NCBI RefSeq assembly: GCF_006539185.1
Contig: NZ_BJMN01000010.1
Coordinates: 268,927-332,926 of the forward strand
Direction of reading: 5' to 3'
DNA length: 64,000 nt
From: Streptomyces gardneri
GTDB taxonomy: Bacteria; Actinomycetota; Actinomycetes; Streptomycetales; Streptomycetaceae
Part shown: positions 53,835-61,977 of the stretch, in pieces
Position numbering within the stretch: the stretch's first letter is position 1
Layout of the letters: each line of letters begins with the position of its first letter
Translations under genes and position numbers: made by a program
Notes under the pieces: model-generated
What the model saw: only the letters and a program-made list of their open reading frames with translations
Told to the model about the DNA's origin: nothing
Database searches by the model: none

Positions 53835-55289
53835 TCAGTGCAGGTCTTCCAGTAGTCCCTCCTCCCGGACCAGCCGGCGTTCGGTGGTCAGATCGAGGCT
53901 TCGGGCGAAGGCCCAGTAGAGGGCGCCCGCCACCGGCAGGCCGACGAAGACGGAGCAGTCGACGCCGCCGAGGAGCTTCGCGACGGGCCCGACGTAGAGG
54001 CCGGTGATGACCATGAAGGGGGCCATGCAGACCAGCCCGATCAGGTAGGCGAGGTTTCCTCGCCATCCCCAACGGCCGTATATGCCGCGCGGGTTGAAGA
54101 TCTCCTTGACGACGTACTGGCCACGTCGGACGAAGAAGAAGTCGACCAGGTTGATGGCCGTCCACGGGATGAACAGGTACGTGAGGACCACGACCACGTT
54201 CGCGAAGAACCAGTTGAACTGGTCGATGCCGACCAGGGTGGAGACCGTGCCGACGGCCGCCAGCATGATGCCGATCGTCGCGACGCGGATCGTCCGCGTC
54301 GGCTTGACCGGCCGGAACGAGTCGACGATGGAGATCATCGTGAGGCTGCCGCCGTACTGGTTGATCGCCATGATGGAGAGCAGCCCCACCAGCAGGACGA
54401 TCACGGCGATCGTTCCGAAGCCGTCGAACAGCCGGTCGGCGGACAGCTTCAGGGCGGTGACCGGGTCGGTGCCCTCGGGGGCGCCGGCCGAGACCACGGC
54501 GCCGAGGACGAAGACCCAGATGCCGGAGATCGCGCTCGGCAGGTAGGTCCACCAGAAGGTGCTGCGGACGGGGACGTCGGGTCTGAGGTAGCGCGAGTAG
54601 TCCGAGACGTACGGCGCCCAGCCCAGCTGGAATCCGGCGACGAAGACGAACACCAGCATGAAGGGGGCGAGTTCGAAGGGGCCGGGCGTCCAGACGCCGT
54701 CCGGCAGGCCGCCGCCGAAGAGGGCGGCCGCGGTGATCGCCGCGGTGACGACGACGAAGGGCCAGGTGAGCCACTTGTTGAGCTTGTGGATCCACTCGTA
54801 CCCGAAGAGGGCGATCACCGTCGCCACCCCGGCGGCCAGCAGATAGCCGGCGGTGTTGGGGATCCCGGTGAGCAGGTTCATGGCCTGGCCGGAGAGCAGG
54901 GCGTCCGAGGTGTTGAAGGCCACGTAGTTGACCAGGGCGAAGACCCAGACGGTGAGCGCGGCGCCCAGGTAGCCGAACTGGGCCCGGGACTGGACCAGTT
55001 GGGGCAGGCCCAGCTGGGGACCCTGGGCCGAGTGGAACGCCATGAAGAACGTTCCGAAGAGCGAGCCGAGGACGGTGGCGATCACCGTCCAGACGAGCGA
55101 GGCCCCCATGGAGAGCGTCACGACGCCGGTGGCCAGACCCGTGAGGTTGAGGCTGCCGACGAACCAGATGGCCCCGACGTTCGAGGGTTTGCCGTGCCGT
55201 TCCGAGAGGGGCACCCAGTCGATCGAATGCTGTTCGATACCCGCGTGCTGCGCTGCGGAATCATGCGTCTGCGAGACAACTGGCCCCAT
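53835..55289 (-). CDS. NCS1 family permease (cytosine/purine-type)
   Basis: A 484-residue transporter with about twelve membrane segments and NCS1 features: the N-terminal STIDW-like region (HSIDWVPLSERHGKPSNVGAIWF) and FGYEWIHKLNKW in the middle. NCS1 carriers import cytosine, purines, allantoin or related nitrogenous bases with cations. The neighbours suggest a nitrogen compound linked to agmatine or urea, but the substrate is not shown. The ATG at 55289 has AGGAG with five bases of spacing. Its promoter carries a palindromic operator at 55377-55394. Confidence 0.88.
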   Translation of the reverse strand: MGPVVSQTHDSAAQHAGIEQHSIDWVPLSERHGKPSNVGAIWFVGSLNLTGLATGVVTLSMGASLVWTVIATVLGSLFGTFFMAFHSAQGPQLGLPQLVQSRAQFGYLGAALTVWVFALVNYVAFNTSDALLSGQAMNLLTGIPNTAGYLLAAGVATVIALFGYEWIHKLNKWLTWPFVVVTAAITAAALFGGGLPDGVWTPGPFELAPFMLVFVFVAGFQLGWAPYVSDYSRYLRPDVPVRSTFWWTYLPSAISGIWVFVLGAVVSAGAPEGTDPVTALKLSADRLFDGFGTIAVIVLLVGLLSIMAINQYGGSLTMISIVDSFRPVKPTRTIRVATIGIMLAAVGTVSTLVGIDQFNWFFANVVVVLTYLFIPWTAINLVDFFFVRRGQYVVKEIFNPRGIYGRWGWRGNLAYLIGLVCMAPFMVITGLYVGPVAKLLGGVDCSVFVGLPVAGALYWAFARSLDLTTERRLVREEGLLEDLH

Positions 55290-55365
55290 GTGGGCTCCTG
55301 TTCAGGGATGCGTCCAGGAATCGGTACAGCGCCCGCGTGACCCGCCGACGCTGTACGGTGCGCTC

Positions 55366-55395
55366 ACATTAAGGACTGACTTAAATTTCAGTCAA
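55366..55395 (-). promoter_or_regulatory. Predicted promoter of the NCS1 permease
   Basis: Read on the minus strand, TTGACT (55390-55395) and TAATGT (55366-55371) are spaced by 18 bases. The -35 sits inside the palindrome at 55377-55394. The expected leader is about 70 bases long. Confidence 0.6.
55377..55394. promoter_or_regulatory. 18-bp palindromic operator, copy 1
   Basis: TGACTTAAATTTCAGTCA, symmetric apart from one base pair. It overlaps the -35 of the permease promoter. The region is unusually AT-rich for this genome. Copies 2 and 3 are at 55415-55432 and 63086-63103. Confidence 0.75.
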
Positions 55396-55414
55396 TGGCC
55401 GAGACAGAACTCTC

Positions 55415-55432
55415 TGACGGAAATTTCAGTCG
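55415..55432. promoter_or_regulatory. 18-bp palindromic operator, copy 2
   Basis: TGACGGAAATTTCAGTCG, half-sites TGACGGAAA and CGACTGAAA. It lies 38 bases from copy 1, just after the stop of the second deiminase and upstream of the permease promoter, suggesting cooperative binding. Confidence 0.7.
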
Positions 55433-55440
55433 GTGGTGTG

Positions 55441-56580
55441 TCAGGCGACGGGCTGCTGCTGGGTGACGCAGTGGATGCCCCCGCCGCCCGTGCCGAGGCG
55501 GTCGATGTCGAGCTGCTCGATGTACCGGTCGGGGTAGAGGCGCGACAGGGTCGCCCGGGCGGCCTCGTCGGCCCTCTTGTCGCCGAACTGGGCGGAGATG
55601 ACGGCGTCGTTGCAGAGGTAGAAGTTGGCGTAGGAGGCGAGGAAGCCCTGGTCGGTGGAGCGGATCCGGTTGTAGTCCGGGCCCTGGAGGCGTATCACGT
55701 CCATCGCGCGGCCCGCGGAGGTCGTCGAGACGGACAGGGTGCCGTACTGTCGGCGGGCGTCACGGGCGTAGGCGTCGTTGTCGCCGGCGACGGGCATCTG
55801 GACGAGGGCCTCGCCGGGGGCGAGGAAGCGAGAGGTCGCGTCGACGTGGTCGTCGGTGATGTCCTGGCCGTAGACGCCGTCGAACCAGATGACCTTGGAC
55901 GAGCCGTACGCGTCGCACATCGCCCTCTCCAGCTCGCGCTCCGACATCCCGGGGTTGCGGTTGCGGTTGACGAGGCTGCTGCGGGTGGCCATCAGAGTGC
56001 CTGCGCCGTCCTGCTCGATGGCGCCGCCCTCGCCGACCAGGTCGGCGTAGGTGATCGGCACGCCCACATAGCCGGCGATCCGCTCGGCGACACGGGCGTC
56101 CTTGCGGTGGGCCTGCTTGTCGCCCCAGCCGTTGAAGTTGAGGCCGACGGCGTCGAGCCCGCCGCGGCCGTCGGTGCGGAAGACGGGGCCGGTGTCGCGC
56201 ATCCAGCAGTCGTCGACCGGGATGGAGCTGATGACGGTGACCGTCGATCCGCACATCGAGCGGGCCTTGGCGGCGCTCCCGGGGTTGGCACACATGACGA
56301 CCGGCTCGTACTTCGCGATCGTCCGGGCGATCCGCGCGATGTCGGCCTGTACGCCGCTCAGTTTGCCGGGCCAGATCGCGGTGCTGTCCGGCCACGCCAT
56401 CCACGTACGGGTGTGGCGGACGTCCTCGACCGGTACGCGGAAGGTCCCCCCGGCCGCGTCGGCCTTCTCGGGGAGGGTCGTCGCGAGGGCGCCGCCCACG
56501 GCGACCGCTCCGGCGGCGACGAGGAACCCTCGCCTGTTCAGGCCCCGGCTCGCGTGTCGGCCTGCGGTGTGATTGCTCAT
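55441..56580 (-). CDS. Agmatine deiminase family protein with Tat signal (paralogue 2)
   Basis: A 379-residue deiminase, closely related to the gene at 52616-53785. The catalytic Cys371 lies in GGGGIHCVTQQ, and the conserved RDTGPVF and NGWGDKQ segments are present. The start NRRGFLVAAGAVAVGGALATT is a twin-arginine signal, so it too should act outside the membrane. The ATG at 56580 has AGGA with six bases of spacing. It lies downstream of the ABC importer genes on the same strand, behind a 10-bp hairpin. Confidence 0.88.
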   Translation of the reverse strand: MSNHTAGRHASRGLNRRGFLVAAGAVAVGGALATTLPEKADAAGGTFRVPVEDVRHTRTWMAWPDSTAIWPGKLSGVQADIARIARTIAKYEPVVMCANPGSAAKARSMCGSTVTVISSIPVDDCWMRDTGPVFRTDGRGGLDAVGLNFNGWGDKQAHRKDARVAERIAGYVGVPITYADLVGEGGAIEQDGAGTLMATRSSLVNRNRNPGMSERELERAMCDAYGSSKVIWFDGVYGQDITDDHVDATSRFLAPGEALVQMPVAGDNDAYARDARRQYGTLSVSTTSAGRAMDVIRLQGPDYNRIRSTDQGFLASYANFYLCNDAVISAQFGDKRADEAARATLSRLYPDRYIEQLDIDRLGTGGGGIHCVTQQQPVA

Positions 56581-56600
56581 GCCTGTCCTGCCTTTCCTCG

Positions 56601-56625
56601 CGCACACGCATACCGTGCGTGTGCG
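56601..56625 (-). terminator. 10-bp hairpin between importer ATPase and deiminase 2
   Basis: Arms CGCACACGCA (56601-56610) and TGCGTGTGCG (56616-56625) with a 5-base loop stand just before the ribosome site of the deiminase gene. There is no U-tract. It may attenuate read-through or protect mRNA ends, or be an operator. Confidence 0.5.
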
Positions 56626-56640
56626 ACGGCGTGGGGGGTT

Positions 56641-57438
56641 TCAGAGCGCCCGGCGCGCGGCGGCGATCGCCTCGGGGTCCCAGCCGGGGCGCGGCACGGA
56701 CTCCAACAGGAGCCGGGTGTACGGGTGTCGGGGTGCGGCGAGCACCTCGGCGGTGGGGCCCGCCTCGACGACACGGCCCCGGCGCATCACGATGACGTCG
56801 TCGGTTACGCAGCGGACGACGCCGAGGTCGTGGGTGATGAACAGGTAGCCGATCCGGGTCTCCTCGCGGATGTCGGCGAGGAGGTTGAGGATCTGCGCCT
56901 GTACGGAGACGTCGAGGGCGGCGACGGCCTCGTCCAGGACGAGGACGGCCGGTTCCACGGCGAGGGCGCGGGCGATGGCGACGCGCTGGCGCTGGCCGCC
57001 GGAGAGCTGCCGGGGCCGCGCGTCGGCGGCGCGGGTGCCCAGGCCGACCTGGTCGAGGAGCTCGCGGACGCGCCGGTCGTGGTCGGCGTCGGGGAAGTGC
57101 AGGCTCAGCGTCTCGCGGAGGACCTGTTCGACGCTGGCCCTCGGGTCGAGGGAGAGCAGCGGGTCCTGGAAGACCATCTGGACCTCGCGGGCCCGGGCCA
57201 GGCGCGCGGCCCGGCCGCGCCGCCGTGCGCCGCGGGCCTGGCCGCGTACGAGGACGTCTCCGGCGTCGGCCTGTTCGAGACCGACGATGATCCGGGCGGT
57301 GGTGGTCTTGCCGGAGCCGGATTCGCCGACGATGCCGAGTGATCCGCCCTCGGGGAGGGTGAAGGACACGTCGTCGACCGCGCGGACGCTCCCGTAGGCG
57401 CGGTGGAGGCCGACGGCCTCCAGGACGTTATCGGGCAT
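56641..57438 (-). CDS. Oligopeptide/nickel-type ABC transporter ATP-binding protein (DppF-like)
   Basis: A 265-residue ATPase of a type 1 importer. Walker A GESGSGKTT, signature LSGGQRQRVAIARAL, and Walker B VLVLDEAV are intact. It is the second of two ATPases in this operon and should form a heterodimer with the DppD-like protein whose gene overlaps its 5' end by 11 bases. Together with the two permeases and the binding protein it completes a Dpp/Opp/Nik-type transporter for small peptides, nickel chelates or amines. Confidence 0.92.
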   Translation of the reverse strand: MPDNVLEAVGLHRAYGSVRAVDDVSFTLPEGGSLGIVGESGSGKTTTARIIVGLEQADAGDVLVRGQARGARRRGRAARLARAREVQMVFQDPLLSLDPRASVEQVLRETLSLHFPDADHDRRVRELLDQVGLGTRAADARPRQLSGGQRQRVAIARALAVEPAVLVLDEAVAALDVSVQAQILNLLADIREETRIGYLFITHDLGVVRCVTDDVIVMRRGRVVEAGPTAEVLAAPRHPYTRLLLESVPRPGWDPEAIAAARRAL

Positions 57439-58426
57439 CGACGGGGCTCCCTTCGAGGCGGTCGCTGTGGTGGCAGGCGGCCTGGTGGTGCGGGCTGCCG
57501 GGGGCGGGACGCGGCTCGGGGGCCTGCCGGCCGCAGATCTCGGTGGCCAGGTGACAGCGGGCGGCGAAGGGGCAGCCGACGAGTTCCTGCCGGAGGTCGG
57601 GGGGCTGGCCGTCGATGGCGGCGAGCCTTCCCTGCGGGGCTTCCAGGCGGGGGGTGGAGGCGAGCAGCGCCGCGGTGTAGGGGTGCCGGGGGCGGGCGAA
57701 GAGGGCTTCGGCGGGGCCGCTCTCCGCGATCCGTCCGGCGTACATGACGTAGACGCGGTCGCTGATGGCGGCGGCCAGGTCGAGGTCGTGGGTGACGAAC
57801 AGCAGGCCGGTGCCGAAGCGTGCGCGGAGTTCGGCCAGGAGGGCGATGACCTCGGCCTGGGTGGTGACGTCGAGCGCGGTGGTGGGTTCGTCGGCGAGGA
57901 CGAGGGCGGGGTCGCCCATCAGGGCGGCGGCGATCATGACGCGTTGCAGCATGCCGCCGGAGACCTGACCGGGGTACTTGCGCAGGGCGGATTCGTCGAG
58001 ACCGACCGCCCTGAGGAGCTCGACGGCGCGGGCGGTGGCGTCCGCCCGGCTCATGCTCCCGGTCAGGGTCACGCTCTCGACGAGGAAGTCGCCGATGCGG
58101 CGCAGGGGGTTGAGGGCCGCGCGGGGGTCCTGGAAGATCATGGACACCGTGCCGGTGCTCAGGGCGCGCAGCTGGTCGGCGTTCATCGTGAGCACGTCCT
58201 CGCCGCGGACGCGGACGGCGCCCTCGACGACGGCGCCGGGCGGCAGCAGGTTCAGGGCGCTGCGCGAGGTGAGGGTCTTCCCGGAGCCGGACTCGCCGAC
58301 GAGGGCGACGGTCTCGCCGGCGCCGACGTGGAGGTCGACGCCGTCGAGGACGGGGCGGGCGGTGCCGGGCAGGCTGATGCGCAGACCCTGGACGTCGAGG
58401 GTGTGCAGGTGGTGCGTAGGTGTCAT
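57428..58426 (-). CDS. ABC transporter ATP-binding protein (DppD-like)
   Basis: A 332-residue ATPase with Walker A GESGSGKTLTS, signature VSGGMLQRVMIA and Walker B LVLADEPTTALD. The C-terminal oligopeptide-type extension includes GCPFAARCHLATEIC, whose cysteines resemble the Fe-S-type cluster of DppD/OppD proteins. The ATG at 58426 overlaps the permease stop by 4 bases. The gene is central to the five-gene importer operon from 61891 to 56641. Confidence 0.92.
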   Translation of the reverse strand: MTPTHHLHTLDVQGLRISLPGTARPVLDGVDLHVGAGETVALVGESGSGKTLTSRSALNLLPPGAVVEGAVRVRGEDVLTMNADQLRALSTGTVSMIFQDPRAALNPLRRIGDFLVESVTLTGSMSRADATARAVELLRAVGLDESALRKYPGQVSGGMLQRVMIAAALMGDPALVLADEPTTALDVTTQAEVIALLAELRARFGTGLLFVTHDLDLAAAISDRVYVMYAGRIAESGPAEALFARPRHPYTAALLASTPRLEAPQGRLAAIDGQPPDLRQELVGCPFAARCHLATEICGRQAPEPRPAPGSPHHQAACHHSDRLEGSPVDAR

Positions 58427-59277
58427 GGGGTCCTCCTGGCGACGCGGTCGGCCCAGCGCTCTCCGACCACGTTGAAGGCGACGACGGTGAGCACGATGAA
58501 GACGCAGGGCAGGATCGCCGACAGCGGGTAGCCGTGCTGGATGGCGGCCTGGCCGTCGAAGACCATGCGGCCCCAGTCGGGGGTGAGGGCGGGGACGCCG
58601 AGGCCGAGGAAGGACAGACCGGCGAGGTCCATCAGTGCGTAGCCGAAGTTGATGGTCGACTGGGCGAGGACGACCGGGGCGATGTTGGGCAGGACGTGGC
58701 GCAGGCAGATCTGGAGGGCCGAGTGTCCCTGGACCTGGTAGGCGCTGACGTAGGGGCGTTCGCGTTCGGCCAGGACGAGCGAGCGGGTGAGCCGGCTGAC
58801 GTACGGCAGGTAGGCGATGGAGAGGGCGACGACGGGGGCGAGCAGTCCTTCGCCGTGGATCGAGATGATCAGGATGGCGAGGAGCATGCCGGGGAACGCG
58901 AAGACCAGCTCGGTGCTGCGCGACAGGACGGAGTCGAGCCAGCCGCCGCGCCAGCCCGCGGCCATGCCGACCGCGACGCCGGCGACGGTGGAGAAGACCA
59001 CGACCCCGAGGGGACCGAGGAGCGAGGTGCGGGCGCCGAGGAGCAGCCGCGAGAAAGTGTCGCGGCCGGCGGCGTCGACGCCGAGGAGGTGCTCCGGGGA
59101 GGGAGCCGCCAGGGCGTTGGCGAGGTCGACCGCGTTGGGGTCGTACGGCACCAGCCACGGTGCGAGGAGCGCGGCGGCGGTGACGAGGGCGACGAGGCCC
59201 AGGCAGATCAGATGGAGCGGGGACCGGCCGGTGCGGAGCTTGGAGAGGCCCGGTCGGCGTGTCAGGACGGCGGTCAT
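58423..59277 (-). CDS. ABC transporter permease (DppC-like)
   Basis: A 284-residue membrane permease. After a cytoplasmic N-terminus, LGLVALVTAAALLAPWL begins the first of five or six membrane segments. The EAA-type loop lies in AYQVQGHSALQICLRHVLPNIAPV, where it contacts the ATPases. The OppC-type N-terminal domain is present. The ATG at 59277 overlaps the stop of the DppB-like gene by 4 bases. Confidence 0.9.
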   Translation of the reverse strand: MTAVLTRRPGLSKLRTGRSPLHLICLGLVALVTAAALLAPWLVPYDPNAVDLANALAAPSPEHLLGVDAAGRDTFSRLLLGARTSLLGPLGVVVFSTVAGVAVGMAAGWRGGWLDSVLSRSTELVFAFPGMLLAILIISIHGEGLLAPVVALSIAYLPYVSRLTRSLVLAERERPYVSAYQVQGHSALQICLRHVLPNIAPVVLAQSTINFGYALMDLAGLSFLGLGVPALTPDWGRMVFDGQAAIQHGYPLSAILPCVFIVLTVVAFNVVGERWADRVARRTP

Positions 59278-60233
59278 GCGGAGGAACTCCTCGTTCCGAG
59301 GGTGATCCGCGGGTCGACCAGGGGCAGTACGAGGTCGACGATCAGATTCACCGCCATGAACAGGGCCACGATGATGAGGGAGATGGCCTGGACGGTCGGG
59401 AAGTCCTTGGTCGTGGTGGACAGTTCCAGGAGCTGGCCGACGCCGCCGATGCTGAAGGCGGTCTCGACGAGGATGGTGCAGACGAGCAGGGTGGAGACGA
59501 TCAGTCCGCCGGTGGTGAGGACGGTGCCCAGCGAGTTGCGGAACACATGGCGGCGGATGACCTGGCGCTCGGGGACGCCCCGGCTGCGGGCGACCGTGAC
59601 GTGCTCGCTGTCGAGGGCGTCGGTCATGGCGGACCGGGTGACCCGGGCGAGCATGCCGATCAGATAGAGCGCGAGGGCGATCGCGGGCAGGGTGAGGTGC
59701 CAGACGCGGTCGAGGAAACCCTCGCCGGAGCCGCTGCTGGGGAACCAGCCGAGGTTGACGGCGAAGAGGCCCTGGAGCAGGACGGCCGCGACGAAGGACG
59801 GGGTGCCGACGGCGAGGGTGGTGCCGACCAGGACGGCCGAGTCGGTGCGGCCGCCGCGGACGGCGGCGATCCAGCCCAGCACCAGGCCGAGCACCGCGAC
59901 CACGACCAGCGCCATCAGGACGAGCAGCAGCGTGGTGGGGAGGCGGTCGGCCAGGAGCCGGGAGACGTCGGTGCGGTAGGTGATGGAGCGCCCGAAGTCG
60001 CCCTGGACGATGTCGCCGAGCCAGCTGAGGTAGCGGACGAAGAAGGGGTCGTCCAGGTGGTACTGGGCGTTGATGGCGGCGAGGGCCTCCGGGGAGGCCG
60101 AGCGTCCCGAGAGCAGGAAGCTGGCCGGGCTCCCCGGCGCCAGGTACATGGCGCCGAAGACCACGAACGACGCGGCGAGCAGGGTGGCGGCCATCTCCGC
60201 CACCCGTCGTGCGGCGAATCTGAGGAAACTCAC
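59274..60233 (-). CDS. ABC transporter permease (DppB-like)
   Basis: A 319-residue permease with the N-terminal membrane segment EMAATLLAASFVVFGAMYLA and the typical LAPGSPASFLL and YHLDDPFFVRYLSW of DppB/OppB proteins. The EAA loop is VTVARSRGVPERQVIRRHVFRNSLG. The GTG at 60233 overlaps the binding-protein stop by 4 bases, fixing the order binding protein, DppB, DppC, DppD, DppF. Confidence 0.9.
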   Translation of the reverse strand: MSFLRFAARRVAEMAATLLAASFVVFGAMYLAPGSPASFLLSGRSASPEALAAINAQYHLDDPFFVRYLSWLGDIVQGDFGRSITYRTDVSRLLADRLPTTLLLVLMALVVVAVLGLVLGWIAAVRGGRTDSAVLVGTTLAVGTPSFVAAVLLQGLFAVNLGWFPSSGSGEGFLDRVWHLTLPAIALALYLIGMLARVTRSAMTDALDSEHVTVARSRGVPERQVIRRHVFRNSLGTVLTTGGLIVSTLLVCTILVETAFSIGGVGQLLELSTTTKDFPTVQAISLIIVALFMAVNLIVDLVLPLVDPRITLGTRSSSA

Positions 60234-61891
60234 TCCGTGGCCCCCACGTCGGCGGCCCACGGGTAGTACATGTAGGCGATGGTGGTGGGGGCGCCGGTGA
60301 TCCGCTTGTTGAGGAAGACGGCGGTGGGCCACTCGGCGACCGGGATCCACAGCAGCTGCTCGGCCGCGTGCTTCTGGAGCTTGGTCTCGATCTCCATCCG
60401 CTGCTGCGGCTGGTAGACGCCGGTGGCCTGGTCGACCAGGGCGTCGTAGCTCTTGTCGCTGTAGCCGGCGAAGTTCAGGTAGGCGCCGGTCTTGAAGTTC
60501 TGCAGCAGGTCCAGCGGGTCGGTGATCGAGCCGTACTGGGTGAGCGGGAACATGTCGATGCCCTCGCGCGCCTCGGGGTCGGTGAAGAGCGCCGTGAAGG
60601 CGTTGGGCGCGATGGTCTTGAGGTTGATCTTCAGCCCGATCCGGGTCCCGGCGGCCTGTACGGCGGTCGCGAGGAGGGAGACGTCCTGGCCGATGGAGCT
60701 GGTGGCGACCGTGAGCGTCTTGCCGGTGGCGCCGGCCTCCTTGATCAGCGCCTTGGCCTTCTCGATGTCCTGGGCGGCGGGCGGCAGCGCGTCGAAGGCG
60801 GCCTTCCGGGTCTGCTCGGAGGCTCCGGCCCAGGCGGCCTTGGTGGTGAGCGAGGAGGTGACGGTGCCGGCGCCGCCGAGTCCGGCCTTGACGAATCCGG
60901 ACCGGTCGAGGGCGAGGGAGAGCGCCTTGCGGACCCGGAGGTCGCCGAGCGGGCCCTTCATGTCGGTGATGTTGACGTTGACCGTGCTGAGGCCCTCGCC
61001 GAAGTAGAGGGTGCCGAGGCCGCTGTCGCGCAGGCGGCCGTAGCTCTCGGTGGGGATCAGGTAGCCGCCGTCGACGTCCCCGCTGAGCATGGCGTTGGTA
61101 CGGGCCGAGGGGTCGGTGAGGACCCGGAAGACGGCCTTCTTCGCCTTGGCCTTGGTGCCCCAGTAGCCGTCGAAGCGCTCCAGCTCGATCGACTGGCCCT
61201 TGCTCCACGTGCCGAGCTTGAAGGGGCCCGTACAGGCGAGGTCACCGGTGGTGCCGTAGTCCTTGCCCGCCGCCTCGACGCCGGACTTGGAGGCGACGAC
61301 GCCCGCGGCGGTCGCCATGTACTGGGGGAACTGGGAGTCGGCCTTCTTAAGCTTGACGGTGACCTGGAGCGGGCCCGTCTTGCGCAGGGAGGCGACGTTC
61401 TGGAAGGTCTGCGCCCAGGCGGCGGCGTTGTTCGGGTCCCGCTGCCGGCCGAGGCTGTAGACGACGTCGTCGGCGGTCATCACCTTGCCGTCGTGGAACC
61501 GCACGCCGGCGCGCAGGTCGTAGACCCAGGTGGTGGGGTCCGGGTTCGACGCCTGCCGGGCGAGGCCGGGCTGGAGGGTGAGGCCCGGGGTCCAGCGCAT
61601 CAGGCTCTCGCACACGTTGGCCAGGACCGTGTTCTGCGGGTAGTCGAAGGCGAGCGTGTAGTCGAGGGTCGGCGGCTCGGCGTAGACGGCCCAGGTGAAG
61701 GAGTCGATCTCACCGCGGGCCGGGGGCGTCGAGGCGGAGAGCTCGAGCTCGGCGCCGCTGACGCCGGCGTCCTTCGGCGGACCGGAGCAGGCCGCGAGGG
61801 CCGCGAGGGCGGTGAGGGCGGCCGTCGTCACGGCGAACCGTCCGCGCCTGCCGCGGGGGCGTCTGCCGACGGGGGTCGGGGATGGGGTCAT
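60230..61891 (-). CDS. ABC transporter substrate-binding lipoprotein (SBP_bac_5)
   Basis: A 553-residue extracytoplasmic binding protein of family 5 (peptide, nickel and opine binders). The N-terminus has a basic stretch, a hydrophobic core TTAALTALAALAAC and a lipobox Cys near residue 35. Conserved family segments include WTPGLTLQPGLAR and VRFHDGKVMTADDVVYSLGR. The substrate cannot be told from sequence. The adjacent urease and agmatine deiminases point to nickel complexes or guanidino/amine compounds. It follows the hairpin at 61933-61959. Confidence 0.9.
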   Translation of the reverse strand: MTPSPTPVGRRPRGRRGRFAVTTAALTALAALAACSGPPKDAGVSGAELELSASTPPARGEIDSFTWAVYAEPPTLDYTLAFDYPQNTVLANVCESLMRWTPGLTLQPGLARQASNPDPTTWVYDLRAGVRFHDGKVMTADDVVYSLGRQRDPNNAAAWAQTFQNVASLRKTGPLQVTVKLKKADSQFPQYMATAAGVVASKSGVEAAGKDYGTTGDLACTGPFKLGTWSKGQSIELERFDGYWGTKAKAKKAVFRVLTDPSARTNAMLSGDVDGGYLIPTESYGRLRDSGLGTLYFGEGLSTVNVNITDMKGPLGDLRVRKALSLALDRSGFVKAGLGGAGTVTSSLTTKAAWAGASEQTRKAAFDALPPAAQDIEKAKALIKEAGATGKTLTVATSSIGQDVSLLATAVQAAGTRIGLKINLKTIAPNAFTALFTDPEAREGIDMFPLTQYGSITDPLDLLQNFKTGAYLNFAGYSDKSYDALVDQATGVYQPQQRMEIETKLQKHAAEQLLWIPVAEWPTAVFLNKRITGAPTTIAYMYYPWAADVGATE

Positions 61892-61932
61892 CGTCGCGCT
61901 CTCTTTCCGTGATGTCCGTGCGGGGGCGGGGT

Positions 61933-61959
61933 GGGAGGGCCGCCCGGTGCGGCCCTCCC
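61933..61959 (-). terminator. Perfect 11-bp hairpin between deiminase 3 and importer operon
   Basis: Arms GGGAGGGCCGC (61933-61943) and GCGGCCCTCCC (61949-61959) with a 5-base loop lie just after the deiminase stop. It lacks a U-tract but is very stable. It probably reduces transcription from the deiminase into the importer genes. Confidence 0.65.
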
Positions 61960-61977
61960 GGAGCGTTCCGTTCGCGG

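Noticed and set aside
55377..55432. Possible GlnR nitrogen-regulator boxes before the permease
   Set aside because: The sites are symmetric GACTGAAA-type palindromes and do not fit the GTNAC-n6-GAAAC direct-repeat layout known for Streptomyces GlnR.
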